From Guadua angustifolia (lineage: Eukaryota > Streptophyta > Magnoliopsida > Poales > Poaceae), in the NCBI GenBank assembly GCA_036346375.1, contig CM070517.1:12813161-12877160 (forward strand): a DNA stretch of 64,000 nt, written 5' to 3'. The notes under the pieces were generated by a model. The model was not told the DNA's origin. It was given only the letters and a program-made list of their open reading frames with translations, and searched no databases. Below are positions 12,532-24,866 of this stretch, piece by piece; position 1 is the stretch's first letter, and each line of letters starts with the position of its first letter. A program made the position numbers and the translations under genes.

Positions 12532-13389
12532 ATGTGTAGTTGATCTTCTATTAACGTGTTGGTATTGTGGGCAAAAATCACATTCTACTATTCTTTTAAA
12601 ACTAGAGCTCAAACCCATTCTAAGTGAAAGATCCTTAGTAACTATATATCGTACAATTTTCTCTCTAGCTACCTCAGTGTGGTATATCCATGTGCTTAAC
12701 AAATCATTGGTGTTGAAGTTAAGCTGTGTTTGGAGGCCCTAGTCTTCATCCAGCTGATATCTTCTTCAAGCATGTCTCCGCTTGTCGCTTGAGATGACCT
12801 ATTCCTCCACATACACGTGTGAATAATTTAGAGTGACAATATTTATAAATAGCATACGCTACCTCACGTCCATACTCAATTTCAAAAATTTTGTCCATAT
12901 GTTGCCAGCACTATACCCATTGACTGTTGGAGCTGCTGGGCACAGCTTGTACTGATGTAGCGACATTGGGGTTCAGCATGGAGCTCACCCCCTCTAGCAT
13001 GTAAGAGGCATTATTGATGCACTATGTACCGTCCATAAGACAATCATCTATACTCGGGGAGAGTTGGCACGGTGGCGCAGATTGATCTCTTGATCCGAAG
13101 GAGAGGGACTAGGAGTATGAAGGTGTGCTCTCCTACTCCCTCTCTTAACTTTTTCTTGCCATACATTTTGATCTTTGAGAGAGTAGTAGAGAGCAAAGGG
13201 AGAGCAAAAAGAGAGCAAAGGGAGAATGTTTCGTGTGCTAAGCAAACAAGTGGCCGAGGGGGCATTATAGCAATCAATCAGGTGAATGTTACATGCCTAT
13301 TGGATTTGGAATCAACTTTATTTATTGATCAGTGCTTCAATGCTTTCCCTCCCAATACAAGTTGCACAAATCTTCTTTCATTCATCGCG
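12532..13389. other. Intergenic, no gene recognised
   Basis: Mixed-composition DNA with short open frames on both strands that lack any recognisable domain. A purine-rich stretch with repeated GAGAGCAAA lies at 13180-13225. Confidence 0.5.
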
Positions 13390-13960
13390 TAGTTGTCTCT
13401 CTCTTGTCAATTGCTAGTTGCCATTTGCCCATTGTTCTCTCTCTCATTGTATCTCTCTCACCATTTGTTTGTTGCTCTCTCTCATTGTGTTTCTCTCTTG
13501 CCATTTGCCCATTGCTCTCTCTCACGTCGCTTTCTCCTGAGTTGTCGCTCTTTCTCTCCTTGTCTCTCTCCCTCGCTCGATCTCTTCCTCTCTGTCCCTG
13601 TCTCTTACTCTTTCCCTCGCCATCTCAACGTCTCCCTCTTTTGCCCCATGTGCCTCCTCTGCCCCCTTCGCCTCCCCAGCCATCTCCCGCTCCGCCTCCC
13701 TCACCTCCCCTCCACCTTTGGTCGCCTCCCCCACCTACCCAGCCACCTCACCCACCCCCGGCTGCCTCCCCCTTTGCCTTCTTCTTTGCCTCCGTGGCCT
13801 CCCCCTCCTCCTTCAGTCGTCGTCCCTGCGTCCATGATCTCCCTTTTGCCTTCCCAACCTCCCTCGCCGTCATCTGCCTCCCCTACCTTCTCGTCCTCTC
13901 CTTCACCCCCTCCGCCTCCCCCGCTGCCTACCTGGCTTGCCTCCATTGCCCCCTCCATGC
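13390..13960. repeat. Polypyrimidine (C/T-rich) low-complexity tract
   Basis: The + strand is dominated by CTCTCTC, TTGCCATTTGCCCATTG and then CCTCCCC runs. The resulting Pro/Ser/Leu-rich open frames on + and Gly/Glu/Arg-rich frames on - are compositional and not considered genes. Confidence 0.75.
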
Positions 13961-13962
13961 CG

Positions 13963-16900
13963 GGACCCGAATATGCAAATCTGGACCCTCTATGTATATT
14001 ACACTAGTTCAGGATCATACTAGTGCTCATAGATGAATATCACAATCATACACAGTGAAATCATAATAAAAGAATTATTAACCTGTTAACTGACCTTATG
14101 GTTAACCTTACATGACTTTGCCACACAGGGCTAAACTATGATCAACAAATTAAACTGTAGTAAAAAGAAAACATAGACAACCCCTTTAGTATACTACAGG
14201 CAACTGACAAGGCTCACACCTTAGACACTCATCTCTTCTAGATACTCCTCCAAAGCTACCGTTGACTTTTCCTCAACCGGTGATTTTGTTGTTGGCAAGG
14301 GTGAGTACTTAAATCACTCAACAAATTATGCACAAAATGCAATTTTGACATAACTATGTGCAATGCTTATTCTAAATGAATGGCTAACATAGTTGTTTTG
14401 TAGTAAAGCAATATTTACAAATGAATATAGTAAATAGATTGAAATGACAGTAAAATAAATATCAATAATAACTAATTTGCAGTTATTTCTCAAGAGTAAA
14501 CTGGCTCACAACAATAAATCATATTATAGCTTTCCATAACACACTGCCTCCCATTCCAAGTTTTCATTTTATAAAATCTATACCTTGATTGTAATTCCTG
14601 AGCATTGTCCAATACCACAGACACATCTATCCGAAAAGATTTTATACTCTATAGAGGTTATGCACTTTACCCACACGACATGATTGTCTCTTGTTGCCAT
14701 GCAATTAACTCACTTTCTTTGGTATATCGGCAAAGAGATTATGACAAAATCTTTACAAAGCTTTGTCTTAACCCCGTACTACTCGCTAAAGTTTCAACAC
14801 TGATGGGATTGGTTACCATAATCAGTGCCCTCCTCTTGTGCCATATGAGTTTAAACATACAGTAGAGACTCACGCCATCACTAGTAATACCAAATAAGCT
14901 AAGACATTGAAATTAATCAACTAGATACATCCCATTCAAGACATGTGGTTGCATGTTTGACTCATGTCAAAGGCTTGCAAGGTTAAGTCCTTAATTAATC
15001 GATGCAAGACTTTGTCGGGACCTGGATACGTAAATCCAAACCCTCTATATATATTGCACTAGTTCAGGATCACGCTATTGCACATAGGCTCAACATAGAT
15101 AAATATCACTATTTATTTCTTCAGCAGAGGTGAAGTATAGGATCAACATATTGTTAGATTGATGTGAGACCGAAGTACACATCCTCCACCATAACCACAC
15201 TTTCATGTAACCACGCTTCCATGTGATTATCTGCCTGAGGTATCACATGTGAAGACATTAGTACTGCTACTTAGTTGGGTCAGTCCCATACCAGACATTC
15301 GGTTGTATATTTAACTTAGTTCAAATGCTTGCATGGTTAAGTCCTTAGGTTGACCGAGGCAAAATTTCCACAACCTAACCGCCATACTAGCCAACTTTGG
15401 CACACAACCCATTACCACTTGCCCTAATATAAATTATTTACCACTCTAGTTTATTATCATGCACCACGTGCCATCAACAAGTTAACATCATTTCGTGACA
15501 CACGTCACTACAACTCAATATCATTTCATGATACGCGCAGCCAACTAATAATGAACCATCCTTAGACAACAAATAATTATGGCATACGAATAACAAGGTA
15601 GGTATATTCCAATTGGGTTGAATAACTACATCCCAAACTAATTTGAAATCAATTGTATACATGAAATAACATGCAATAATTTAAATCAACATAGTAATTT
15701 TTTAAAACTAGGCTTAACATGATCAAATATAGCAAGAATACGGAACATGTTTGTGGAATAGATGTGTTAGGTATTGTCACACATTGGTGTTGAGTTGTAG
15801 TGACCAGGAGGTCACGCAATGATATTGACTTGTTGATGGCACGTGGTACTTGTAATCAACTAGGGTGATAAATAATTTAAATTGGGGCAAGTGGCAAGGA
15901 GCAGTATGCCAATGTGAGCTATAATGGCAAAGGGTTTGTGGAAGTCTTGCCTTGGTCATCTTAAGGACTTAACCTTGCAAACATTTGACCTGAGTTAAAC
16001 ATGCAACCACTTGACTAGAATGGGATGGACCTAGCTAATTAATTTGCAATATTTTAGGTTTGGTACTACTAGTGGTGGTGTGAGTCTTAGGAGTACGGAT
16101 CAACTCACATGGTGTAAGAGGGAGCCCTATTGTGGTGGTGTAACCCTTCAGTGTTGAAATCTTAGTAGGTAGTACTAGGTTAAAATAGAGCATTGTAAAG
16201 CCTTTGTCATAATCTTTCTGCGGTACACTAAAGAAAGTGTGCTAATGACGTTATAACACAAAGAGATTATCATGTCGAGTGGGTAAAGCGCATAACCTCT
16301 GTAGAATGTGAAATCTATTTGGATAGCTATGCTCGTGGTATTGAACAATACTTGGGAATTACAGTCAAGGGTTAGATTTTATAAACTGAAAACTTAGATA
16401 GGAAGGCAGGATGCCATGAAGTTTGGAACATGAATTAGGGCTGGATGCCCTATTTACTTGAGAAATACCTGCAAGTTACTTATTCCTGTTATTTGTTTTA
16501 CTGTCTTTTTAATCTAATTATTGTATTCATTTATAAATGTTACTCTACTACAAAATAACCATGTTAGCCATTCCATTGGAATAAGCCTGACATATAATTA
16601 TGCTAGAATTGCATTCTGTGCACAACTTATTGAGTGCTTTAAGTACTCACCTTTGCCAACAATAAACAACTAGTTGAGAAGTTCACACCAACTTTGGAGG
16701 AGTATTAGAAGAAGATGAATATTTAGGGTCGAGCCTTATCAATTGTCTGTGGTATACTAAAGGGTCATCCATGTTTTCCTTTATATTGCAATTTAGTTTA
16801 ATGTTCTTAGTTTAGCCCTGTGCGGCGTATTCATGTAAGATGATCATAAGGTCAGTTAACAGGTTATAATTAATATATGAAGTCTTTATTATATTTTCGC

Positions 16901-17008
16901 TATGTATGATTGTGATATTCATCTATATTGAGCTTGTGTGCACTAGCATGATCCTGGACTAGTGCGATGTACACAAAGGGTCCAGATTTACAAATTCGGG
17001 TCCCAGAG
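13963..17008. repeat. Cluster of three related repeat copies, two direct and one inverted
   Basis: Copy A (13963-15011) starts GGGACCCGAATATGCAAATC. Copy B (from 15012) starts TGTCGGGACCTGGATACG and repeats the same end with internal deletions. Copy C (about 15820-17008) is inverted and ends ATTTACAAATTCGGGTCCC. A and C match over about 1 kb, for example TTAGTTTAGCCCTGTG at 16808 against CACAGGGCTAAACTATG at 14134, and the GGTTATGCACTTTACCCAC block. No protein coding was recognised. This could be a foldback element or clustered solo LTRs of one family. Confidence 0.7.
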
Positions 17009-17235
17009 CGACAATGACTGTAGGTCTTGACCCTAGATAGTCTGGTTGTCTCTTAGGTGTGTTCAAAATTATTTTCTAAAGGGAAATTTAAATTTGATTA
17101 ATAAAAAACTCTTGACTCTTCTTATTCTTCTATTCTTGTCCTTTGCTGAATTTTCTGTTTCTTACTATTGTTTCAAGTGGAGGTCTCACCTAAGTTTCCT
17201 TTAGTAGATGAGGGTGGATCAGACATATAGAGAGC

Positions 17236-17782
17236 ATGAAGGAGGCTATGCTGCAGAACTATGGAAGGTTTTGTAGGTCCTTGGAGGCTTTGTTCGACCA
17301 CTTTACAAAGGGAATTACTAGGTTGTTATTGGTGTGGAGCAAGGATTTATTTGCAAAATTCTTATCTATGCTTGAGCGGATAAGAAGGACAACAAACCAA
17401 TCAACATTACTATTAGAATAGCTACATTTGATATCGGGATTCAGGAGTCTTCACGTCTTGCCTTAGAGCGGATTTGCCAAGATTATACCCATGGGTTGGA
17501 GGACTTCGTTTTTAGGCTGTATCCAACTGGATGTACTTCTCGACATTAGATGATTGAAGAAGAAGATGCCAGGGTGGTGCACTTGGCAAAGTTCATTGCT
17601 GCTCAAGAGGATCACATGAAGGATACAGCTCAAGAGTTAAAGCAAGTGTATGAAGCCTTGAGGGTTGCTTAAGAGGAACTTTATGAGACACGCATCGAGG
17701 CGATTAAGAAGATCATGGAATTGGAGGCCGTGTATGGTGATGGAGACCAAGCTATGCAAGTGTAAGATGAGGAAGAGGAAGA
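17236..17782 (+). pseudogene. Gag-like or unknown retroelement ORF remnant
   Basis: The frame begins MKEAMLQNYGRFCRSLEAL, shifts near 17418, and continues through LALERICQDYTHGLEDFVF and an acidic coiled-coil-like tail (KIMELEAVYGDGDQAMQV, then DEEEEED). Interruptions at RH*MIEEE, RVA*EEL and MQV*DEEE are TAG or TAA where Gln is plausible. It ends right before the LTR start at 17787. I do not recognise the family with certainty; a retrotransposon gag is likely from context. Confidence 0.4.
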
Positions 17783-18229
17783 AGACTGAAAGACCATATG
17801 GAGGTCTATACCTATGTGCGATGAGTATTTGACTGAATTTGAGCTTGGTTTATTTTGATTTGAATTAGATTTTTAATTTGAAGCAATTTGAGTATTGATT
17901 ATCTTTTTCGGTGCTACCAGCCATGGTAGCGTGGTGCTACCGGTCGAGCGGTAGCACTGGACCGTAGAGTGGTGTGGAAAAACCTAAGAGGATGTTTTTA
18001 GGGGTTTAGGCAATCCGGCGCTACCGGCCATGTCAGCCCGATGCCACTACCGGCTGAGGCTATAGCTACTGCTTGTCATGTTTCTAATTGCATTTTCTTG
18101 AAAACACATTTGCACCGCACTTCTTACGAGTTCAGGTATGGGCGAAAGCCTAACGTTTCTCATTTTCGTATATTTGGTTACAAGTGTTTTATTTTGAAGT
18201 CTAATAATCTGGATAAGTTTGAGTCTTAT

Positions 18230-19658
18230 TGAAGGATTGAGATGGCAAATAGAGGGGGGATGAATGGTCGCAAACAAAATTTTCCTCACAAAATATTCCA
18301 ACTAAGACCTCGAAAAGATTGCACAAAAGAAATCGTGAAAGACCCGAACAACTTGACAACTATGAGTACCCCTAACTTGCATGAATGAGAACCATGGAAT
18401 TTATGGGGATTTTTGAGTCACAATCCTAGTTATCAAGTATCCAAAACAAAAGAAATTAATTCAACTCTTGCTTTTAGAAAGGAGATTGAGCCAAATCACA
18501 AAAGTCACTTTCAGAAAAGCAAAAGCAGAATTTCTAGAAACTGTCCTCAATTGGAGCAGATGGTTGGTGGAATTCTAGTGCTCTAAAAATTTGGAATTTT
18601 TTTTCCTATGATAAAATGCGTCCTGAAGCACTCCACCAAATATAACCTCAAAAATCCTTGTATAAAAATCAGCAAAAATTAAATATCATAGACTATCAGG
18701 AACTTTAAGCAGAAAGTTTGGGGCTTGGTTTTTACTTCATGGCTCCCAAACAGTGCGACCAGTGGACTCCCAAATTTTTCCACAGACATAGATTATAGTC
18801 TTGCACCTTATCCAATAAGAAACACTCAAAAATTATTTTTTTTATATTTTTATAAAAATCAAACACTGACTGCTCTGCGAAGAATAAGTTCTGGACAGAG
18901 TTACAACTTGATAGAAAAGATGATCTCTATTTTATCCTAGAGTGCAAAAGAGATGTAAAACCATATAAACACACTCAAGACATTCAAGATCAGCAGCATT
19001 TAGAAGGAGGGGAGGCAAATCCAAATTGCAAGAAAGCAAATTGCGAGAAAGTAAATTGCAGAAATTTAAATGCTAAATTTAAGACATAAAGTAAGTGTGT
19101 AATATAAATTCAAGCATGAATGAAAAATATTTGCATTTCTGGAAGGAGGAGGTTTATAAAGCCACACAATAAAATGGGCAAAGCTCAAAGGAGCACAAAA
19201 ATCTCTACAACCTTCGAGAGGAGTAGGTTACCCCTCCCCCTCTATTTATACTACTCTTAGGCCATCAACCACTCTTGGATGAGTTCTTTAACCCTAGAGC
19301 ACTCATCCAAGAGTTAGGATTAATCCACTCATACAGCCATGCAAGGCTAACCCAAAACCCACACACATAATGTGTTTTCTTGCACGATTTTCAAAGCATA
19401 CTACCTAGACCCGCTAACCTATCAACTAGACCGCAATCCAACAGCCCTTGTCGATCCAAAGACCCGAAAACACACCCTCTCACACCGCACTAGGGTCTGG
19501 TGCTACCGTCTGGCCGGTAACACCGGAAAAGGCAATTAATCTCAAATTGCTTCAAATTGAAAATCTAATTCTCATCAAACTCAATTCCAAAGCAAATCAA
19601 GCTCAAATCCAGTCAATTACTCATCACAAACATGGATAGACCTCTACATGGTCTTTCA
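18230..19658 (-). mobile_element. Solo LTR (1,429 bp) of the same copia family, inverted, in integrase
   Basis: The boundaries are TGAAGGATTGAG...CATGGTCTTTCA. The right flank is CTCGT (19659-19663) and the left flank CTTAT (18225-18229). Removing the LTR plus one flank restores an open integrase frame reading KFES-RSSDSIFL, so CTCGT is the original target site. Read on the minus strand, the LTR starts like the stub at 17787 and ends CCCCCCTCTATTTGCC, matching the other Sirevirus-like LTRs here. No internal region remains, consistent with LTR-LTR recombination. Confidence 0.85.
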
Positions 19659-19793
19659 CTCGTTCTTCTGATAGTATTTTTCTGGATTACTCGACTTCTT
19701 CTCGTAGCTATAGGGTCTGGAGTTGTGATGCGAATAAGATCATAGAGACCTACGACGTGACCATTGATGAGGCTACTCCCAGGAGGTAGACCT

Positions 19794-19877
19794 GATATTT
19801 TAGGCTCTTCTTATCCCTCCGAGACCATCTTTGTAGATATTTTAGGCTCTTCTTATCCCTCTGAGACCATCTTTGTA
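19794..19877 (+). repeat. 42-bp in-frame tandem duplication between IN and RT
   Basis: GATATTTTAGGCTCTTCTTA begins at 19794 and 19836, encoding DILGSSYPSETIFV twice in a row. The copies differ at one base. The length is a multiple of three, so it could predate decay of the element. Confidence 0.9.
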
Positions 19878-20493
19878 GAGGATGAGGATGATGGAGGTGA
19901 TGGTGTTCTACCTGATCCAGTCCCCTCTACACCTGAGGTGCCTTTTGTTTCCATTTCTGCACCTTAGGGATATTAGCCCTTATTTTCAAACTCTCCTTTA
20001 GTGAGTGGCTCTGTTCCTACTTCCTCTGTTCAAGAGGTAGAGGCCACTTCTGCTTCTGGTACTCCCCGCCATATTTAGAAAATTTATCCACCTGATCAGA
20101 TCATTGGTAATATATTTTAGCGAGTTACTCGCTGAAAATTAGGTTTGCTCAATTTCTGCCTTCACTTAGCCTTTGTTTCCTTGTTTGAGTTGAAGCATGT
20201 TTCTCATGCATTATCTGATGAGTCATGGATTAATGTTATGCATAAGGAATTTGAAAACTTCGAGAGGAACAAGGTATGGCAGCTTGTTTAGCCTCCATCT
20301 GGTCATAATGTTATTGGGACCAAGTGGGTGATAAAAAACAAGCAGATTGAGGATGAGGTTATCATTAAGAACAAAGCTAGACTAGTTGTACCGAGCTTCA
20401 CTAAGGTTGATGGTTTTGACTTTGCGGAGACCTTTGCCCCTGTAGCTAGACTAGAGGACATCTGGATCCTGCTTGCATTCTCTGTATCTCAGG

Positions 20494-21462
20494 CAGGGGC
20501 GGAGCCAGGATTTTGAGTTAGGGGGGCCACGTGGACTAACAAAAAATTATCATAGCACCCACCAAAAAGATTATAGCAATATCGATGCATTTAAATTTAA
20601 ATATAGCATAACCACATGTCCACATAAGTAATATGACATATTTTTAAAAATAAGAACCTACATCTTTATTAACTTAAATTTAGTTCTACGACTTTCTAGA
20701 AGATCATACAAGTCAATAAGTTCATCTGAACTAATTTTCGCTACTAGTTCTTTTTTAATGTAAACTATTATGCAATGTCGAAGAAAGCCATCTCCTATTT
20801 TATTTCGAAGGCAGGTCTTGACAAGTTTCATAACTGAAAATGCTCGCTCTGTGGTTGCTGTTGACACCGGAAGAGTTATGACCAATTGTAACAGCCTATC
20901 AACCATTGAATAATGGAAAACTTTACCTATTTTATATAGTGCATTTGTTAAGTTAGTAAGAGATATCAAGCACTGCATACATCAAGTTGAGAAAAATAGA
21001 AACTTTACCTATTTATATAGTCCACTTGTCAAGTCAACAAGAGTAGTGGGCTAGACCTTTATTTGCTATTTGTTAATGCTAGCTAATTACTAATTACTAT
21101 CTATTACTCGCTCCGTTTTTTTTGGGCGCCTTTTGCTATGGCTCTTATACCAAGTGCAAGTGGTTAGTTACTTCTATATCCCTAATAATTATAAGGTGCT
21201 CATTGATTAATGCTTGAAACAAATGCATCACCAGTGGCTAGCTGCTACACGTGGCTATTGATTTACGAAGGCAATAAATACAAAGCAATCTATTCAAAGG
21301 GTAGGACCGGAAGAAATCAAAATCAAACTTCTTAAAATCTGCACTGCGCCTTATAAGTCTAAACAAATATCGGTAGAAATAGCGTCAAAAAAATAGAGGG
21401 AGTAAACTTCATTTTTGTTAGGGGGGCCAGGCCCCTGCCCGCCCCCCTTCTCTCCGCCTCTG
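20494..21462 (-). mobile_element. hAT element (969 bp) inserted in the copia RT
   Basis: The 8-bp duplication ATCTCAGG flanks it exactly (20486-20493 and 21463-21470), the hAT signature. The termini are CAGGGGCGGAG and, in reverse complement, CAGAGGCGGAG. A 106-residue minus-strand frame (20658-20978) contains LPVSTATTERAFSVMKLVKT and an RNKIGDGFLRHCIIVYI-like segment, which is the C-terminal dimerisation region of hAT transposases of the TTF/ZMYM type. The catalytic part is missing, so this is an internal-deletion derivative. Excising it restores the RT frame around MDVKSAF. Confidence 0.9.
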
Positions 21463-22682
21463 ATCTCAGGGCTTCAAGCTCTATCAAATGGATGTCAAGA
21501 GTGCATTCCTCAATTGCCATATTGAGGAAGAGATTTATGTCAAGCAACCTTCAGGATTTGAGAACCTTAAAAACCCAAACTATGTCTACAAGCTTTCCAA
21601 AGCCTTGTATGGACTTAAGTAGGTCTCTAGAGCATGGTATGAGAGGTTTAATTTCTATCTTCTCAGCCATGGTTTTAAAATAGGTATAGTAGATAAGACC
21701 CTGTTCATTAGACACCAAGATTCTCACTTCTCGTCCAGATTTACATGGATGATATTATCTTTAGTGGCTCTTTTCATTCTCTTGTATCTCAGTTTTCTGA
21801 GGTGATGAATACGAAGTTTGAGATGAGTATGATGGGAGAGTTGAGCTACTTCCTTAGTTTCTAAAGCAAGCAGACTCGGGAGGGTACTTTTCTGCACCAA
21901 TGTAAATACACTCGGGACCTCCTAAGGTATTTTGATTTGTCTGATGGAAAATCTGTGATGGCTCCTATAGCCACCACTAAGCCTGACGAGGATGATGAGT
22001 CTGCTGATCAGAAAGAGTTCCGGAGCATGATTGGCTCCTTGTATCTCACTACCTCCCAGTCGGATATACACTTTGTCGTGTGTATGTGCGCTCGATTTCA
22101 GGTTTCTCTTTGTGCCTCTCACCGCTAGGTAGTGAAGTGCATATTCAGATATTTCGAGCTACCATTGATTAAAGTATTTGGTACTCTTTCTCTTCTTGAC
22201 TATCCCTAAGAGCCTTTTCTGATGCCGACTTTGCTGGCTGTAGGATAGATAGGAAGAGCACTTCTAGCACTTGCCAATTCATTAGTACTTCTCTTGTTTC
22301 TTGGTCATGTAGGAAGCAGTCCGGAGTTACATAGTCTACCGCTAAGGCCAAGTATGTTGCTGCTGCCAGTTGCTGTAGCCAAGTGCTTTGGATGAGATCA
22401 ACCTTGCGGTACTTTGGGTAAGAGATAGAAAGTGTTCCACTTTTCTGTGATAACATTTCTGCTATCTGCATTGCTAAAAACCTAGTGCAGTATTGCAGGA
22501 CCAAGCACATTGATGTTAGATATCAATTCCTTAGTGACCATGTGGAGAAAGGAGACATAGTGCTTCAGTTTGTAAAGAGTGACCACTAGTTGGCCGATAT
22601 CTTTACCAAGCCTTTGAATAGCTCTAGATTTGTTGCCTTGAGGAGTGGGCTTGGAGTGGTGTGCCCTTACGGCCTATTGTGA

Positions 22683-24040
22683 GGAGGAGCTGATCTGTAT
22701 ATTATGTATTATATATTTACTTTCAGTTTTTCCTTTGTTTTGTTTTGTTTTGGGTGTTATTGGGTTTATTCTCTAGAATTATGAGTTCACTTCACATAGA
22801 CTTTTGGCATGCTTTGTATGGATCTCTTATCTTGAGTTTTAGGTTGCTATTTATCATGCTTAATTAGCTGTTCTCTCTTCTTTCTAAGTTGAGTTTCCTT
22901 ACAGTCTTATAAGTCTAGTAGGTGTTGGGCTCCCTGGGTAGACAGGGTCTGTGTGCATTTCTTAGTTTGGGATCTAGAGGCAGCTTCCCTATGTCAGTCA
23001 TTGGGGAAGATGAGAGTGAGTCTGAGCCGTAATATTCTCTACCATCTTTTTATGTTCTATAGCTATCCAGTTCGCAGTTTCTCAACTTCTTCTTTACATT
23101 CTATGTTTTTGGTCTTAAGTGAGTTCTTTTGGATCGTTCTTGAGCTTAATCTTGCTAATAACTCAATTTGAGAATCACATATTGAGGGAGAGTTTAAGAA
23201 TTTGTTTCATGCATTGCATATGGACTTTGTTTTCTGTTTTATGGGTTTTGTCTATTATGCAAATGATCTAAGGGTTGTTTGGTTTGAGACCAAATTTGCC
23301 AAATCAAACCTTACAAAAATTGGCATGCCAAAAATTTGGTCACTAAATTGGTAGCCAACATTTGGCCAACAATTGGCAAGAAAATGAACTAGGGTTGCCA
23401 AATTTGGCCAATGAAGAAGAGAATCTAGCCAAAATTTGGTTGTAAACCAAATGCTTGCCAAATTTGATCAACACTACCAAAATTTGGTAAGGCAAATATT
23501 GACAACAATTGGAAGCAAACCAAACAGCCCCCTAGTCTTCATGCTATACACCATGCTACATCATATGAAGAAAAGCACTTAGATATGTCCAAGTTCATTT
23601 ATCTTGCTAAATGTGCTCAAAATTCAAAAATGTGCTTTAAAAGAAAAACTAGATAAACCATGTTGCTTTTACTTACCGAGTTTCTTGACTAGAGGTATTT
23701 ACCATGATTTGTGAAATAATGGAGTTCTCTAGAGTCTCTATAGCAACTTGGGTGAAACTAGGTTGGTTCATACCTCATTTGCTCATTAATCAATGTGTTA
23801 AAATAAAAATTAAGCAAAATTGACTTTATTTGTGCGCCTTAGACTAAACGCCTCGCATTCAAAAGACAACTCATTGCACTTGGGATGAACTTAGAATGTG
23901 TTGTATATGACCAAGACCATCCTCTTAAGAGTCTTTCTTGAGATGTTCGAATATGGCTTGAGTTAATCACTTGAAAAATGTAAATAAAAAACATATGTGG
24001 GTAAAGGAAATCAATAAATAAGTCATACGTATTCATTTAC
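22683..24040 (+). other. Post-pol non-coding region of the copia element
   Basis: After the RNase H stop come T-rich DNA and a purine-rich TATTGAGGGAGAGTTTAAG near 23180 that resembles a polypurine tract, but no LTR start follows it. A MITE sits at 23271-23531. No gene was recognised, and the right limit of the element is uncertain. Confidence 0.45.
23271..23531. mobile_element. MITE (261 bp) with GGTTGTTTGGTTTG ends
   Basis: The left end is AGGGTTGTTTGGTTTG and the right end CAAACCAAACAGCCCC; CTA flanks both sides (23268-23270 and 23532-23534). The interior is built of AATTTGGC/GCCAAATT repeats, giving a strong hairpin. Confidence 0.72.
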
Positions 24041-24866
24041 CTTCCGCGACGGGTTGATCTAATTTATCGGGGTGGCTACTGCCCGCTTCCCACTTAGCCA
24101 TATGGGTGCGCACATATGTTGAGATGAGGGTGGAGAACAGACGTACCACCACCAACTCTTAATTAGAATTAGTAGAGATAGAGATAATAAACTTATCTAA
24201 TCACGTCATGCATGGTTGTGCGCATGCTGCTGGCCAGTCGGAATCAAGTCCATACGTGATTAGATAAAAAGAAAAGATGATTTTATCTACACATGTAAGT
24301 AAATATTTAATGGAAATGATGCATATGGCAACTCAAAGGCACATAGTAACTCAAAAGCTATATGTGTACAATATATGGAAAAAGAATCGGCTGTGCAGTA
24401 TTTGGAAATAGAATCGGCTGATTGAGATAAGAGTCTGATACGCTGCAAATCACATATGCATATATATCCAACCGAATTAAAACTTTCTCTGTTCGTCAAT
24501 GTATAGAAGATTGGGACAATAACGGTTTCATAGGTATGCCCTGAGAGGTGATGAAAGAGGAGAACGGACCACTGTCACCAACTCGTAATTAAAAATAGTA
24601 GAGATAATGTCAATTGTCAATATGCTATGTAGCGATGCTTAGGCATCACAGTCAGAGTAGAGTGCTTTATGTGTTAACCTGTATGAAGTAATGGACTCAT
24701 GAAATTTTGGAAGCCTGGAAAAGCCTAATTATTTGATGGCACAGAATGAAGATTTGCGTAAAAAAGCCGCGTTTTATTGTTGTGCATTATGCACGCTTGT
24801 GCATGTTGGTAGGTGTGGTAGGGGTCGGGGTCGATGAGGCCGTTCACGATTTCAGAAGGTTTGGCA
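24041..24866. other. Intergenic, no gene recognised
   Basis: AT-rich DNA. A short imperfect inverted repeat (CTTATCTAATCACGTCATG at 24193 against CGTGATTAGATAAAAAG at 24256) may be a remnant element. Confidence 0.45.

Larger units (their letters stand above)
17787..22682 (+). mobile_element. Decayed copia (Sirevirus-like) element: LTR stub, IN, RT, RNase H
   Basis: An LTR stub starts TGAAAGACCATATGGAGGTC and breaks off near 18045, where it joins integrase directly. PBS, gag, protease and the integrase N-terminus are therefore deleted. Pol order: integrase C-terminal part (TACHVSNCIFLKTHLHRTSY, 18053-18229), interrupted by the solo LTR, then DSIFLDYSTSSRSYRVWSCD (19667 on). A linker follows, then RT (VIGTKWVIKNKQIEDEV; FDFAETFAPVARLEDIWILL), interrupted by a hAT element, then YQMDVKSAFLNCHIEEEIYV and YVYKLSKALYGLK. 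RNase H follows (ADFAGCRIDRKSTSSTCQF; KHIDVRYQFLSDHVEKGDIV; LADIFTKPL) to a TGA at 22680-22682. Stops replace Gln at 20289, 21620, 22126, 22332 and 22587 (all TAG). No 3' LTR was found downstream. Confidence 0.85.

Noticed and set aside
13332..14036. Long Pro/Ser/Leu-rich open frames on + and Gly/Glu-rich frames on -
   Set aside because: They follow from a C/T-rich low-complexity tract, and no domain or codon signal supports a gene.
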